A model generated the notes under the pieces. It was not told the origin of the DNA. It saw nothing but the letters and a program-made list of their open reading frames with translations, and did not search any database. Positions 35,281 through 47,242 of a DNA stretch of 64,000 bases are shown piece after piece. Numbering within the stretch: position 1 is the first letter of the stretch; every line of letters starts with the position of its first letter. A program made the translations under genes and the position numbers. Origin of the DNA: Dendrocalamus latiflorus (taxonomy: Eukaryota; Streptophyta; Magnoliopsida; Poales; Poaceae); contig CM029638.1 of NCBI GenBank assembly GCA_017311315.1, positions 11,936,197 through 12,000,196 of the forward strand. The letters run 5' to 3'.

Positions 35281-35492
35281 TGCGGACAGGGACGGGGGGC
35301 GAGCCGGCGAGGCGGTGAAGTTACCGCGCGGGTGAAAAGGCTGGGGCCCGCGGGCGAGTGGGATGTGCTGCTGATGCGGTAATTATGGGAGGATGGGTGC
35401 GGGCGTGAGCGGCCATGAAGTATCGCACACTCCTCCCGCGGCTCGGTCGCTTGGCTCGCGCTCGGCAGCTTGGTTAGGCCTGGCTCGGCTTC

Positions 35493-35899
35493 CATGGGGT
35501 GCGGCTCAGGTGCGGGGCGCACAGCACTTAGCGCGCGGGGTCCCTCAGCACCCGTCACGTGTCCCACAAGGACCAAAAAAATTCCGAAAAATTCGAAAAA
35601 ATACTTACAAAATCCGAAAATTTGTAAAAAGTACTTTTTAAATATAAAAAGTATTTTTTGGTAAGTACTTAATTTTTTTGATTTATACTTTTATTAAAAA
35701 GTATTTTTTAAGTACTTAAAAATACGTTTTAATAAAAGTATTTATACTTAAAAAGTACTTTTTACAAATTTTTGGATTTTGTAAGTATTTTTTTAATTTT
35801 TCAGAATTTTTTTGGGCCTTGTGGGACACGTGGCGGGTGCTGGGGGCACCCCCGCACACGCTAAGTGATGTGCCCCTAGCACTGAGCCGCACCCCCATG
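35493..35899. mobile_element. Foldback (long hairpin) element upstream of the ankyrin gene
   Basis: Two arms of about 145 bp are inverted copies. The left arm runs from 'ccatggggtgcggctcag' through 'cacgtgtcccacaagg' to 'tttgtaaaaagtacttttta'; the right arm repeats this in reverse, ending 'ctgagccgcacccccatg'. The spacer of about 110 bp is itself made of short inverted 'aagtattttttaagtactt' words. It starts about 355 bp upstream of the ATG, next to the promoter. No flanking duplication could be fixed. Confidence 0.8.
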
Positions 35900-36078
35900 T
35901 GGGTTTATGGATGGAGTGGAGCATTGAAATAACATTTCGTTGAATTAAGCTATGTTTGGTTTTGTATTCCAGAAATGAAACAATGTTTTGCGAAGGTTTC
36001 GAACGAGAGCAAACAACTTTAAACCAAATTAAAGCTTTCGCCTATCCACCATTTTATCAAACCAGCGAATATCTGGAA

Positions 36079-39000
36079 TGTAACGCCCCCGTTTCCAGGG
36101 ACGCCTACGGACACGGTATTCCGTAACTATTCACGCATGAACAGTTATGGAGTGTCACGCAAGAGTATACCATTGCATGCTTACAACAAAAGTCCAGCAT
36201 ATATTTCACATAAGGTTTAACAACCCAGTTTTCTGCAGCGGGGTGTGCAAGCCCAAAGTATATACATTACAAAAGACTTCCAGAAACGCTTTGAGCACGG
36301 CGGAGACCTAGAGCCAAGGGTCCTCGTCGAAGAACAACTCCTCTGGGGCTTCCTCAACGGGGAGACCTTCACCCACGTCTTGATCTTCTGAAGAAGGGGT
36401 TTAGCAAGCCGTGAGCTAACCAGCTCAGCAAGTCACAACGGGAAACCCTAATTTAGCTACTTGCACGGATCATCAAGGAAGGGTATATACTTGTTTTATT
36501 AACTTCCAGTGGATGCAGTTTTACTTGCAAATGTCTTCAAAAACTCAAAAGAGATACAACTACTCCTTATCATTAGGAGTTTTCATAAAAAGATAATTAA
36601 TCAACTAGTCCAATTAAACACTTGTAAAAAAACTACTTAAGCTTCGCAGCTGGAATCACCCAAGTGACACAGCTCCATTAACCAGAAGCACGACGTATTC
36701 GAATACCATTTATTTGACTCTGTAGAGTTGCTCAACTTTACCCACATGCACCCTTAACCCTCATGACTGAGTTAAGGAACCGGGTCTTTTCGCTGCTCAA
36801 CCCTTGATATACACACCACCCGATAGGTGCGGAGTCCACACAACCTCGGGTATCCGTTGGTCACCACAGAACGCCGGGCCCGAGTTGAGGGGACCTATCG
36901 TTGTCTTAGTTTGGATTCACCATCCATACCGACTCTCAATGTAGGGCTTCACTTAGGTTGAGCAGATACTAAACCAGGGTTGACAAGTCAACACCTGTGG
37001 TTGAGCGGTTACTATGTCATTTGCTGGCACAAGGGTCTAGTCCTTATATTTTCACGAGGTCCGCAACCTCCAACCAAGGGTAAGCGGTGGGCGTAGACCG
37101 ACTCGCGGTTTCCCACAACACCCTTACCCTAACATGTGCATGCCAGCACTGCCACCCTAGGGTACGGTGTCCCATACCACCCTACCCTAGCTCCAGGTAG
37201 GGGTGGAAACGGATCGGATACGGTCGAATAGTCTCAAATACGAATACGAATCCATATTTTTAAAACGAATACGAATACGAATTCGAATATTTTCAAATAT
37301 GGATACGAATATTCTCGAATACGAATACGGATTTTCTCGGATACGAATATCGGATAAAACGGATTCCTAACGGTTTTGCCGATTTTTCATCGGTTTTTGA
37401 CCGGTTACCAGTTTTAAACCGCCTAAATTCAATTTTGAATCACAAAATTTGTACGGATTTTTCATGGGTTCTAAAAACGGATCGAGTACGAATCGAATAG
37501 TCTCAAATACGGATACGGATACGAATATTCTCGAATACGAATGCGAATACGAATATTCTCGAATACGAATACGAATATTTTCGAATACGGATTTTGCTTA
37601 CCATATTCGGATTTCTCTCGGATACGAATATCGGATAAAACGAATTATCCGTTACCGTTTTCCACCCCTAGCTCCAGGTTTTGAAATCTACTGGCCCACG
37701 GCCACAACCTTATTAGTGAGAAGATTTTAAATGTGATATATATAGCCTACATGTGATCAAACTATTTAAGGTAATTCTAGGGTTACAAAGGCGGGGTTAC
37801 AAGTTTAACAGGGCGTTTATCGGTGGTAGGTTTATCTACATAGCAAGTCATTCTAAACATTTTATTTTAATTTAAACTAGCATTTCACAACTAGCATAAT
37901 GCAAATAGCATAATCACATAATTAGATAACATGGGATACAACATGATCAAGGTTTTGTGACTTGCCGTGAACCTGGACGATCTCGGCGAGCTCGAACGTA
38001 GAAGCTCCTGAATCCTGGGACTGCACCTGAACTTCCAGGATCTCCGAAACTAGCGCAAACACATAAAATAACATAAGTCCGGCTTGATCCTAATCAAGCG
38101 AGTAAAAAAATAATCTATTAAAAACGAGTAAAATGCATAAATCCTCAAATTGGAATTTCTAGAATTTATCTGGGGATGAATTGGGGAAATGGAGGTCAAA
38201 AATGGGCTCAGGACATTAAATGGAGCAAAGTGGAGAAATTTGGGATTTTCTAGGATTTATTTGGATTCTTCTGGATTTTGGAAATTAATAAATCTCGGGA
38301 AAAAAATCGATGAACAGTGCTTGGGCCAGCCCGGCGCTACAGCGTAGCCCAGCACTGTGCAGCCCCCGCAGCCCACGCGCAGCGTGTGCGCAACGCGGTC
38401 AAGCAGGCCGGGGCACGGCCCACTCGCGCGGTGTGCTCTCCGGGTCTGGATGACGGACGTGCAGCGCTGACGGACGGCTGAGATGAAACGGGAGCGGGTG
38501 GATGAGATGCGACGAGGTGAAGATCGGACTGCAGCGGAGTGAGGAAGGTGGGCGGAGCGGAGGGTTTGGATCGAATGGCTGGGGAGAGGTGGGGTTAAGT
38601 GGCATCGGACGGTGGGGAGGAGGGGCCAACCAACGGCCAGAGTTATACGACAACCGGGAGGAGTGGACGGAGGAGATGGGGCCACGTCCTCCCTTCTTCT
38701 ACCTCTCGCCGGGCGCGCGCAACAGAGGGGCAGAGACGGCGGTGCCTCCGCTCTCCGGCGACGGCGAGGTCTTCGACGGCCAGGGAGTGAACCACTGGGT
38801 AGGTTTTGATGCGAGCAACCCATTTTGGGGAGTTGGAAGGCGAGGGGGACCAAGGGAGAGGGCGGGAGACCAAAGGGGGAAGTTCGGCTTCCCAACGGGG
38901 ATGGGGGTCACCGGAGCCGATTAGCTCGATCGGCGGGAGTTACACGTTCAGGGGAGTCAAGGGCTCACATTGGTGGAGTTGGCGCTGGCTGGGGAACTTC

Positions 39001-39930
39001 CTGGAAGGTTGGCCGCAGAGATGGTGTTTCGGCCGGCAGTGAGCAACGGTGCTGAAGCTCCACAAGCGATGTCCTGGCCAGAGCAGTTCACCAAAAGATT
39101 CAGCAAGTAGAAGAGATGCTCTGAGCCAAAACAATTGAAGAATGGGGAACCAGAGGAGGGAGGTCGCTCACGGGGGTCGCCGGCGCAGGGGAGAGTGGCG
39201 ACGTCGATCGGAGTAACGGGACTTCAATTGGTCGCTGCTGGCGGCTCTTTGGAGTGTTAGGGAGTAAATGAAGGTGGTAGAGGAGCTTGGGAAACAAGGG
39301 AGCGCGAGCAAGGCAGGGGCCGCCTTTTAAGCCTCGGCGAAGGGGAGGGGATCCGAGGGAGCTAGGCATGGGTGCGGCCACGGCGGTCAATAGAAGGACT
39401 GGGCGACGCCTTGGCACGGAAGGAAAGCGGTGGGGGCTCTGCACAGGAGTAATGGCGAGGGGACGGGAGAGGGGAGCAAGTGAGCGGCGGACATGGGCGG
39501 GGCGCGTCCGCACGCGGGAGAAGGAGAGTGCGGCGACTGGCAGGTGGGACCAAGGGGAGGAGGCGGCGACGCGTGGCGCGGGAGGCACTGTCGGTTTCGG
39601 ACCGCGTGACGTCGGGGCGACGCAGGCGGGGCGAAACCAGGGGCGCGAGGGCGCGGGCGCAGCGCGTGCGCGAGGGAGAAGGCGGGGAGAGAGGGGGCGC
39701 CAACGGGGAGAAGAGGAGGGGAGGCGTCGGGGGAGAAAGAAAACGGGAAAAGGGGCGGGGCGCCAAAGAGAAGAGGAAGGCGAAAGCGCCAAATGGGGAA
39801 AACGGCTTCCGGGGGAACTTTCCAAAAAGGGAAAGTTCCCAAAAACCAGCAAAAATTCACAAAAAATTTTAGGTTTGAAATTTTTGGGGCTTTTCATGGA
39901 AAGTAGTAGTGCACCGTCCCAAGTACTATC
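36079..39930. other. Probable mobile-element DNA, class undetermined
   Basis: Starts 'tgtaacgcccccgtttccag', a start I associate with grass LTR-type repeats (TGTAAC...). It then runs through phrases such as 'aaccctaatttagctacttg' and ends in a GC-rich tract (38500-39800) full of compositional ORFs. I found no second LTR, primer site or domain of gag-pol. The hAT-like element 37198-37670 is inserted in it. The limits are approximate. Confidence 0.35.
37198..37670. mobile_element. hAT-like ATTCG-rich element, 473 bp, 8-bp TSD gctccagg
   Basis: Starts TAGGGGTGGAAACGG and ends CCGTTTTCCACCCCTA. The direct repeat gctccagg flanks it at 37190-37197 and 37671-37678. The interior is two fields of 'tacgaatattctcgaatacg' variants around a unique centre with 'gattttgaatcacaaaattt'-like text. 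No coding capacity. A decayed reverse copy lies at 21574-22006. Confidence 0.92.
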
Positions 39931-40494
39931 TTTTGAGAGATTGACCCCGTTGCAATTGTCTCTTACAACCGTAACTGAGCTCACGTGCACGTCACGGATG
40001 GATGGTTGGATTTTGTAGTCGACTGAGGTAAAGCAATCCAACACCATGCTCTCAATCTGAACCAATGATGTTTGATCCTACGTGCATGCCATCACGTTAC
40101 TATACGACTGTAGTAGATCTGTTTCCAACCTTTTGGATCTGTGTGTGTATATAGGATACTATAATAGGGCATCATAGTGTCTGAATATCAAACATCTTTG
40201 TCTTTGGATTGTTTTTAGATGCATGTAAGTGTAATGATATATAATATATCAGACAGATCTGTTAACATTCATTAATTCAAAAAGACATCAATTTAGAAAA
40301 AAAGTTATTCATAGATGAAAAGTCTTAATCATGAAGTCTGAACATCATGGTACCCATGTTATTTAATACACACACGAAGAAAGAGTTAAAAAAATGTGAA
40401 CTGCTAGCCTTGACGGTTGAATCACATGAAGAGCTATAGTACACTAGTACATACATAGTCCTACAGGCCCAAACACGGAGGCTATATGCCTGTT

Positions 40495-40735
40495 TTTTTG
40501 GGCTGAAACTTATGGTTTTTAACTGCGACTTGTGACTTTTAGGCTGTCGTGTGAGATATTACAAAGTAACAAAAACTCATGTGCGGTTTTTACCGATATA
40601 AATGAAGTCGGCATGGTACGTACTACAATTAATTAGTAGATCCTATTTTAAAAAAATACTTTATTTAAAATTTAGTTCTTATAGAAAAATTAAAAAACAG
40701 TTTTTAAAAACCGAAAAGAACAGCCACTATGATCT
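40495..40735 (+). repeat. Dispersed AT-rich MITE-like repeat (family B)
   Basis: Begins near 'ggctgaaacttatggttttt' and ends near 'aaaccgaaaagaacagcc', imperfectly inverted. It shares 'acgtgcggtttttgc'-type text and the 'ataaatgaagt' block with 62930-63175 and, in part, with the duplicated intron repeat at 26245-26790. Confidence 0.6.
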
Positions 40736-40887
40736 GTCCTCGTTACAGATAGCTAATGCTTTTGCGATGCAAGTCTGCGCGATGCAGTGCTAAAGGATAA
40801 TAGGACTCGTGTCCACTATACTGCTACGCAGAATTGATCGGTCGTATTCCGATTGAACCCTTGTAACATTAGCCAGACATTTGGTCC

Positions 40888-41142
40888 TGATCAACTCGGC
40901 TTCGGCTTCTGACTTCTGGTTTATTTTTCACTATTCATAAGTTTTGTCTTTTTCTGAACCTTTGGCTTTTTGTTGAGCTTTTTTGCCGGTTCTTTTTTTG
41001 CCGTATTTGTTTGTATTATACGTAATGGGCTAACATATTTTTTATATTTTTAAAAATTTTAAATTTTAATTATGCTAAATAAGTCTCTGTCAGCTACAGT
41101 GTTTTCAGCCATAAGCCATGAGTTTTTCAGCCGAACCGATCA
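40888..41142 (+). mobile_element. MITE family A, copy 2
   Basis: Starts tgatcaactcggcttc and ends cagccgaaccgatca. It is the closest relative of copy 1 at 33187-33449, with a few small gaps. The sequence after both copies begins 'ccaccat', so the copies may share flanking sequence or target preference. Confidence 0.75.
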
Positions 41143-41336
41143 CCACCATAGGCTCTGTCCTCCGATAGTACGTCCTAGCTACGTACATACGTACCAAGTC
41201 CTTTACATGTAGATACGACGATTGGTACGTACACGTATGCATGCAAAACGGGGGCTAGGGGGCGTAGGGTGTACGTACGTACGTGGGAACTGGTTGGTGA
41301 GAAGTGGTAAATGTATACTAGAATCGTCAGTACGAA

Positions 41337-41579
41337 CAGGGGCGGATCCAAAGAGGACCCAGTGAGGGCACAGGCCGCCACTCAATTCGCAGAAGTCCAG
41401 GTATATAGCCCAAGATTTAATGCTAGTGCCCCCACTCAGCCCAACTAAAAGGCCCTCACTCATCTGTGATTTATCAAATTGATGAAGGAAGCCTTCATTT
41501 TGCCCTCTACTAAAAGGCCCAGGTATACTTGGCTTTGTGGGTGTGCCCCCTCTCAGATTTTGTCCTGGATCCGCCCCTG
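41337..41579. mobile_element. hAT-like MITE, 243 bp, 8-bp TSD agtacgaa
   Basis: Ends CAGGGGCGGATCCA and TGGATCCGCCCCTG are perfect inverted repeats, flanked by agtacgaa at 41329-41336 and 41580-41587. The perfect ends and duplication suggest a fairly young insertion. No coding capacity. Confidence 0.92.
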
Positions 41580-41859
41580 AGTACGAACCGTACTAGATCT
41601 ATAATGTCCCTATACGTGTACTGTACGCACGTACCGATCGATAATATAGGATAAGACCATGCATGGAATCCACACTTGCAGCTTGCAGTTCATTTTTTAG
41701 CCTACGTTTGTACGCAGGGCAAATTAACGAGTGCCGTGCCGTGACCTTTTCGGTACTCCTCACGTACGGCAACCGGCAGCCAGCTACTAGTACGTACACC
41801 CTAGACGTGGTGTAGCAGTGGCTCAGCCAAAATAGACGTACGTCGGTACGTGGAGCAGT

Positions 41860-42340
41860 AGTAGACTAGTGGGCATAGTTCTACTTGCAAATCCATCGCA
41901 GCAAGCAGCGGCGGTCGCGCATTTCCCCGCATCAAACCGCTACAACTCCTTCACCAACCCGCCGGCCACACGCCGAGCCGAGCCGCGCCGAGCCCCGCGC
42001 GCGGCTCGTGCCGTCGTACGTCCTAGCTCCAGTGCAGCCCGCCGCCAAGCCGGCACGCGCGGGGAGCGTCGCGTGCTCGGGTCTCGCGGGTGAAAAGAAG
42101 GGCGGTGGAAACGCGTGATAACGAGAGGAAATGACGGGTCGTTTTGGTCCGCGTGGATGCATGGATGGTGCTTGGCTTTGTTGCCCCCCGCTAAAGCCGC
42201 TGCCGGCGCTGCCGCTGGTGGAAGGGAAGCCTCTCTTTCCCCGCACACTGCGCTGCTGCCGCTGCTCGAGCTCTGCTAAACAATTTGTGAGGTAAAGGCT
42301 GTCACAGATTTGTCCTCTAACCACATGAAAGTGTCTACTA
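41860..42340. other. GC-rich spacer without a recognisable gene
   Basis: High-GC sequence with several overlapping open frames on both strands (for example 41932-42378), Arg/Ala/Pro-rich and without a family signature. It could be a decayed gene promoter or leader. No splice-compatible coding signal was found. Confidence 0.25.
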
Positions 42341-42979
42341 GCAACACACCGGGCCAAATGGGCCGTCCAGCCAGACATAGCACGGGTTCAAATAGGACAT
42401 AGTCTAATTAGACTCGATACGGCTGACCCGAATAAGTTACCGTGGTATGCTGATCCACGTGCCCGTCCTCTGACCTAGGTATGACACGGAGAGGGGTCAA
42501 GCCATATCAGATCAACCCAGGCACGCTTAATCCAACCGGTCACCGATGGTCTGTTGAGTATGGTGGCCCAGTATGGCGCTGCCCCGCCCACAGCCACTCA
42601 TAGACCCACGCTGCCCGCAGCAAGAGGAGAAGGCTGAAGATGATGATTACTTCAAAGAGTGACTACCTCGATGGGTTTACTATATTGTGTACATACTTTT
42701 ACTCTTATTTATGTAATGTATTACTTTCTATAATATACAGAAAGTAACTCGCAATATCTAATCTGAAGGGCTGCGTGACCTAAGGTTCTCCAAAAGACCA
42801 AGGATGGGCTTGACAACGCTGAGCGCATGGAAGGGCATGTAGAATAGTAGCTCTGCCTTGTATACATTGCTATTCTCCTGCATATGAAAGGAATACATCG
42901 TAACCTAAATTTACTACATATTATGATATAATTTACTGCATGTCAGAGATGAAATTACTGCTTACTAGTTCTATGGTAG

Positions 42980-43960
42980 TTTGAATCTTCTATCATTAGC
43001 CATCGTAGAATTTCAGGACCTTCATGGCGAAGAAGGCACAGTCGTTCGGGAGAACATGTTTCAACATAGCGAATAGCTGCCTCCTCCAGTTCACAAACTT
43101 TGAAAACTTCTCACCAGTTATGGCATGGAAGGCGTCATTCAAACGTGTAGCTGCCTTGCTGTCGACTACACAATGATGGCATCGAGGTTAGTGCATTTTT
43201 TAACGTAGTCGTTCGAATCTAGCAAATTGATGCGCCTATGCAGTACACTAACCAGTGGGAGTTGTGAAACAATGGGAGGAAGACCTAACAATTGAAACAG
43301 AAGGGGTTGACGACCATATGAAGACAAAATTGACTGTTGGCATAATGTAAAATTACTATAACTCACCAATTTTACTACCTCAGGGTCCAACCTGTTGAGT
43401 TCAACTCCCAAAATACTGTTCATTTTTAAGAACCCCTTGATATTTAGCAGCCTCTGCATATATATCTAATAATTACTACAAGAACACAAAGAATTTACTA
43501 CATGATAAAATCTGTACCGAAAGTTCCTAGGATAGAAAAATCTTGTATCCCAAACTCTCCAGCCTCAATGCCATGTCGTCATGGCGCATGCAGTTAATGA
43601 AGAAAGACACGAACATATTTTCAGCCATCTGACTGTTGTTGAACAAGGCCGCGATATCACCACCAATGGCAAAGAGGAAAGCATTGCCAGACTATAGCAA
43701 GACCAATGATAAGTCACATCACGGTGCAAATGATACAAATAAACTAACACTCTCATATGGGAGAAAACAAAAGGAGAAAATCTTACCCTTTTAGACTCTA
43801 GTCGTTTAGTTTGAGCTACCTAGCCTTGATGGTCATGTCAATCAGCATAGATAACTGTGTGGCATGACACTTGAATGGGGAGACCAACTTGCTAGGAACT
43901 CTGCTCACCCTCTTCCCCTCCTGGTTTGCTTGGCGAGCAAAATGCCAGCCTGCATGCAAA
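42980..43960 (-). pseudogene. Relic of a transposon-borne Ulp1-type (C48) peptidase gene
   Basis: On the minus strand, 43165 to 42990 encodes LNDAFHAITGEKFSKFVNW, then VLPNDCAFFAMKVLKFYDG and a stop. The DCAFF(A/V)MK element holds the catalytic Cys position of C48 peptidases found in plant MULE and CACTA elements. Further upstream (about 43800-43930) KRVSRVPSKLVSPFKC recalls the basic 'K-R-x-x-x-P-S-x-x-x-S-P-F' segment of such ORFs. Between them no single frame stays open. The His/Asp part of the catalytic site was not recognised. Not functional. Confidence 0.6.
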
Positions 43961-44324
43961 TAAACTTTTTATTGTTATAACTATAATAGAATTATTGTAC
44001 TCTTATTGTAATATTACTATACAATAAATACAAAGGTCATTTTTTAAGTCTCCAATGGCTAAAAAAGGTCATTTTTTAGAAATTATTTGATATTATTTGA
44101 ATTTTTAAGTTTCTAATGGCTAAAAAAGATCATTTTTTGAAATTCCGTACTCAATCGTGCCTTAACGGGCGTAACAACTATATTTATGCCGTGCCATGCT
44201 AAACGGATCTAACGGTGTTGCTGATGCTACTACCGCACAATATGTGGTAGTGGTAGGACCGTAGGGCCAGGGGTAGGCTGGCCAAGGGAAAGAGGGCAAC
44301 TAGACAAGGGTCTAGGGGAGCCAC

Positions 44325-44610
44325 TAGCAGTAAGTTTACTATATGTCACAAGTAAGTTTACTGTCATTGATAAATAATTCTACGGCCGATTGCAAGTAAG
44401 TTTACTGTCAGTTACAAGTAATTTTACTGTCAATCGCAAGTAATTTTACTATCAGTTGCAAGTAATTTTACTACGAATTACAACGAATATTATTACCAAT
44501 CGTAAGTATTTTACTGCCAAATCACTCGTCTACGCTTAGAAGAGTGTAATAACTCTAACGTAGATAATCTTACTGCCAACTACAAGTAATTTTACTCATT
44601 ACAACAGAAA
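44325..44610. repeat. 22-bp minisatellite 'agtaattttactgtcantnnca'
   Basis: Successive units begin 'agtaagtttact' or 'agtaattttact' every 22 bp between about 44330 and 44480, with more diverged units to about 44600. At least eight copies. It lies just outside the Ulp1-type relic. Confidence 0.75.
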
Positions 44611-44879
44611 AGTTATTGCACTCTTGTAAATTGACCTGGCCTCCTAGGAAGGTTGGGGGGATGGCATGCCGTGCTGGACTAGGTTGTGCCTCGGTACGAT
44701 ACTATGCATGCCGTGCTAGGCCAGTCCGTCGTGCCAAGGTACCGACCTAAACATGGCACACCTAGTTGGGTCAGTCCGGCATAACCCGTTTACTGTTTAT
44801 ACCGTGTCATATCAGGGCCGGCCCAACAGTATCGTGACTCAGATCGGTACGGTTGGCCCGGTCCATTTGGCTAGGTCCC

Positions 44880-45138
44880 CGCTCATTTTGGCTTGAATTT
44901 CTGGTTTCTGGCTTATTTTTCATTATTCCTAAATTTCGTCTTTTTCTGGTTTTTTTTGAGTTTTTTGGCCCTTTTTTCCTGTATTCGTTTGCATTGTCTG
45001 TAATGGGCTAACCTGTTTTTTATTTGTAAATATTTTTAAATTTAGCTACGCCAAAAAAATCATCATCAGTTACAGTGTAATTTCAGCCGCTATAGTGTAA
45101 TTTTAGCTATAAACCTGCTTATTTTAGCCAAACTGAGT
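44880..45138 (+). mobile_element. MITE family A, copy 3
   Basis: Colinear with copies 1 and 2 through 'ggcttatttttcatta', 'gtattcgtttgcattg', 'gtaatgggctaac' and 'agttacagtgtaatttcagc', ending 'gccaaactgagtgg', the approximate inverse of its start. Confidence 0.65.
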
Positions 45139-45589
45139 GGCACCTAAGTAGGAGTAGTGGTATTCAATTCATCCTTTCCAAGAGTAATTACTCTTACCAT
45201 CTCTTTTGTTTTTCTCGTATTTACTGTGCTACAACTCTGATGAAGAGTGCAGCCTGGACTGCCTCTGCATCCGTAGCGCAGGGGACCTTCGCTGCAGCGT
45301 CAGCTAGCTACCAGTCCGTATACTGTAGGAGTTTGCGGGCGGCCGGCTGGACGCGTCATTTCCATTGATAACTCCGCAGCGTTAGTTTTCCGGCTCCCGG
45401 TGGTCCCTGGAGGGGAAAATTGAGTATATAGGACTGAGTTGGATGTGATTTTGTGGAATAGGATCAAGTTCTTTGGACTTGTAAATATAGGACTGAGTTC
45501 ACCACCTCTTTGCAAATATAGGACTTTTCCCATTTTAATTTCATTTTCAATTTCCAGCCCCTTTTCCCCACGCGAAATGACTATTTTGC

Positions 45590-45795
45590 CCTCTTCTTCC
45601 TCCCTCGCCTGGCCGCGCCGCCCCTCGCCTGGCCGCGCCGCCGCCTGGCCGCGCCGCCCCCTCGCCCGCCCCGCGCCGCCGCCGCTCCCTCGCCTGCGCC
45701 GCCCCGCGCCGCCGCCACTCCCTCGCCTGCCCGCCCAGCGCCGCCGCCGCTCCCTCGCCCGCGCCGCGCCGCCGCCGCTCCCTCGCCTGTGTCCT
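45590..45795. repeat. Pyrimidine/GC-rich 'ccgccgccgctccctcgcc' array
   Basis: Reiterated 'gccgccgctccctcgcctg' phrases give long Arg/Ala/Pro frames on both strands. Tandem slippage product, not coding. Confidence 0.65.
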
Positions 45796-46269
45796 TTGTT
45801 GTTGTTTGTTGCCGTGTATCCGCACCATGATTTGGAGGATTGTGAAAGTGTTTGGACATGTGACATCTTGGTGTATTTTGGCAACACATGGTCTCTTGAA
45901 AAAGAACGCAGAGAGCCACGATGCGTAGACCGTATCATGAAACCAGCTGCTGCCTGCTTACATGCATCTTGAGTAAATTAAGCCGCAGTTCGCATGTGTG
46001 TACGGTGTCAGCTGCATTGCAGGGCTCTACAGGCCAATTTGCCATGTCCTCCCGACGGAAAAGTACAAGCTACTTGCATCCCGTCCGTGTCATGCAGTTG
46101 TCAACTTGTCGAGCATACACTTGCCGGTATCGCAGCGCATGCACCAAATGCGGACGCCAAGAAGACGGCCAAACAAACCTAGAAGAAGTCGCCCACATGC
46201 ATGCATGCCTGCCTGCCTGCAGAGCCAAATGCTTGTACTATAATGAGAAGCAATGCATGCATGTATAGG

Positions 46270-46870
46270 CTAGTTTAGAACTGTGAGTCGGATCAGGCTT
46301 TTTCGAGCTAGCCTAAGACCTAACCGGCACAGCATGGGCACGATATATGGCTGGTCGGGTTGACATGGCACGAATGGTAGGACAAGCCAGGTCTGAAAAA
46401 AGGCCTGTTGGGCAACCCGAACCCGCCTATCGTGTCGGCCGGGCACGAGAGAGGCACATCGGGCTAGGTGGCATGGAGCCACGGCAGCGATGCAACGTGC
46501 AAGGAGCTGTGCCTATGCAGCACGGTCGGGCATGTAGTGTGGGAGTAGTCGGAGAGTACCTATGGGTTGTGGCGTGGTCCGAGAAGCCCGAATTAGGTGA
46601 TGGTGTGGTTGGGACCACCACATCCGATGGGCAACTGCGGCATCGGTGCTGGGCCTCGCCTGATTCCCTAGTCCCCGCTGCTCCTGCGCTGCCCACGCGC
46701 GCCCACATGCCCACTCCTTGTGCGCAAATCCCAACCTGCTACCGAGAGCTAGAGGCGGTTCGGCAGGCTACTGTCGAGCAGCATTGGTTCGGCAGCGCCT
46801 GCCGCACCAGCTCGCCCTCTCGCACAGCTTGTCCCCTGTCGAGCTATACCGTGCCTTCTGAATTTAGAAA
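46270..46870. other. GC-rich 'ggcacga / cgggc' repeat-like spacer
   Basis: Phrases such as 'gtcgggttgacatggcacga' and 'ggccgggcacgaga' resemble the flanks at 42340-42560 and 44640-44870, which carry 'accgggccaaatgggccg' and 'ggcccggtccatttggc'. These may be parts of related decayed transposons. The ORF at 46347-46886 has no family signature. Confidence 0.3.
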
Positions 46871-47242
46871 GAGAACTATTTTTTAAAAGATAGGTACTTT
46901 GAAGCTAAAATTGAAAAAAGTTACAGCAATACTAAATATTTAAACAATTCCAATCTAGGAACTTGTATGCTAACTGTACTAGGAAACAAGCGTTGGCTCC
47001 GTACGCATCTGCTGCATGCGCTGCACAAATTTTTTCTTTTCTTTTCCTTCCCTGCAGATATTTCCGTCCATATGATCGGATCCACGCATAGGTGTACGTA
47101 CCGGCAGGAAAAGGAGGAGGAAAGAAAAGGAGAAAGTTGTTACTCTCTTGGCACTTCATACGTTTCCTCTTTCTTTCCGTCTTTTGTGTGCGATTGCGTG
47201 ACTGTGAATCTGTGATGTACTGATTTGAGATTGGGGGGGGGG

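Noticed and set aside
39100..40065. 321-codon minus-strand ORF and 243-codon plus-strand ORF
   Set aside because: Opposing open frames in GC-rich repeat DNA, Arg/Pro/Ser-biased, no family signature or splice pattern.
45300..45972. ORFs of 93-212 codons on both strands
   Set aside because: Arise from the CCGCCGCC array; no conserved domain.
46347..46886. 179-codon plus-strand ORF
   Set aside because: In repeat-like GC-rich DNA related to transposon flanks; no domain and opposing open frames.
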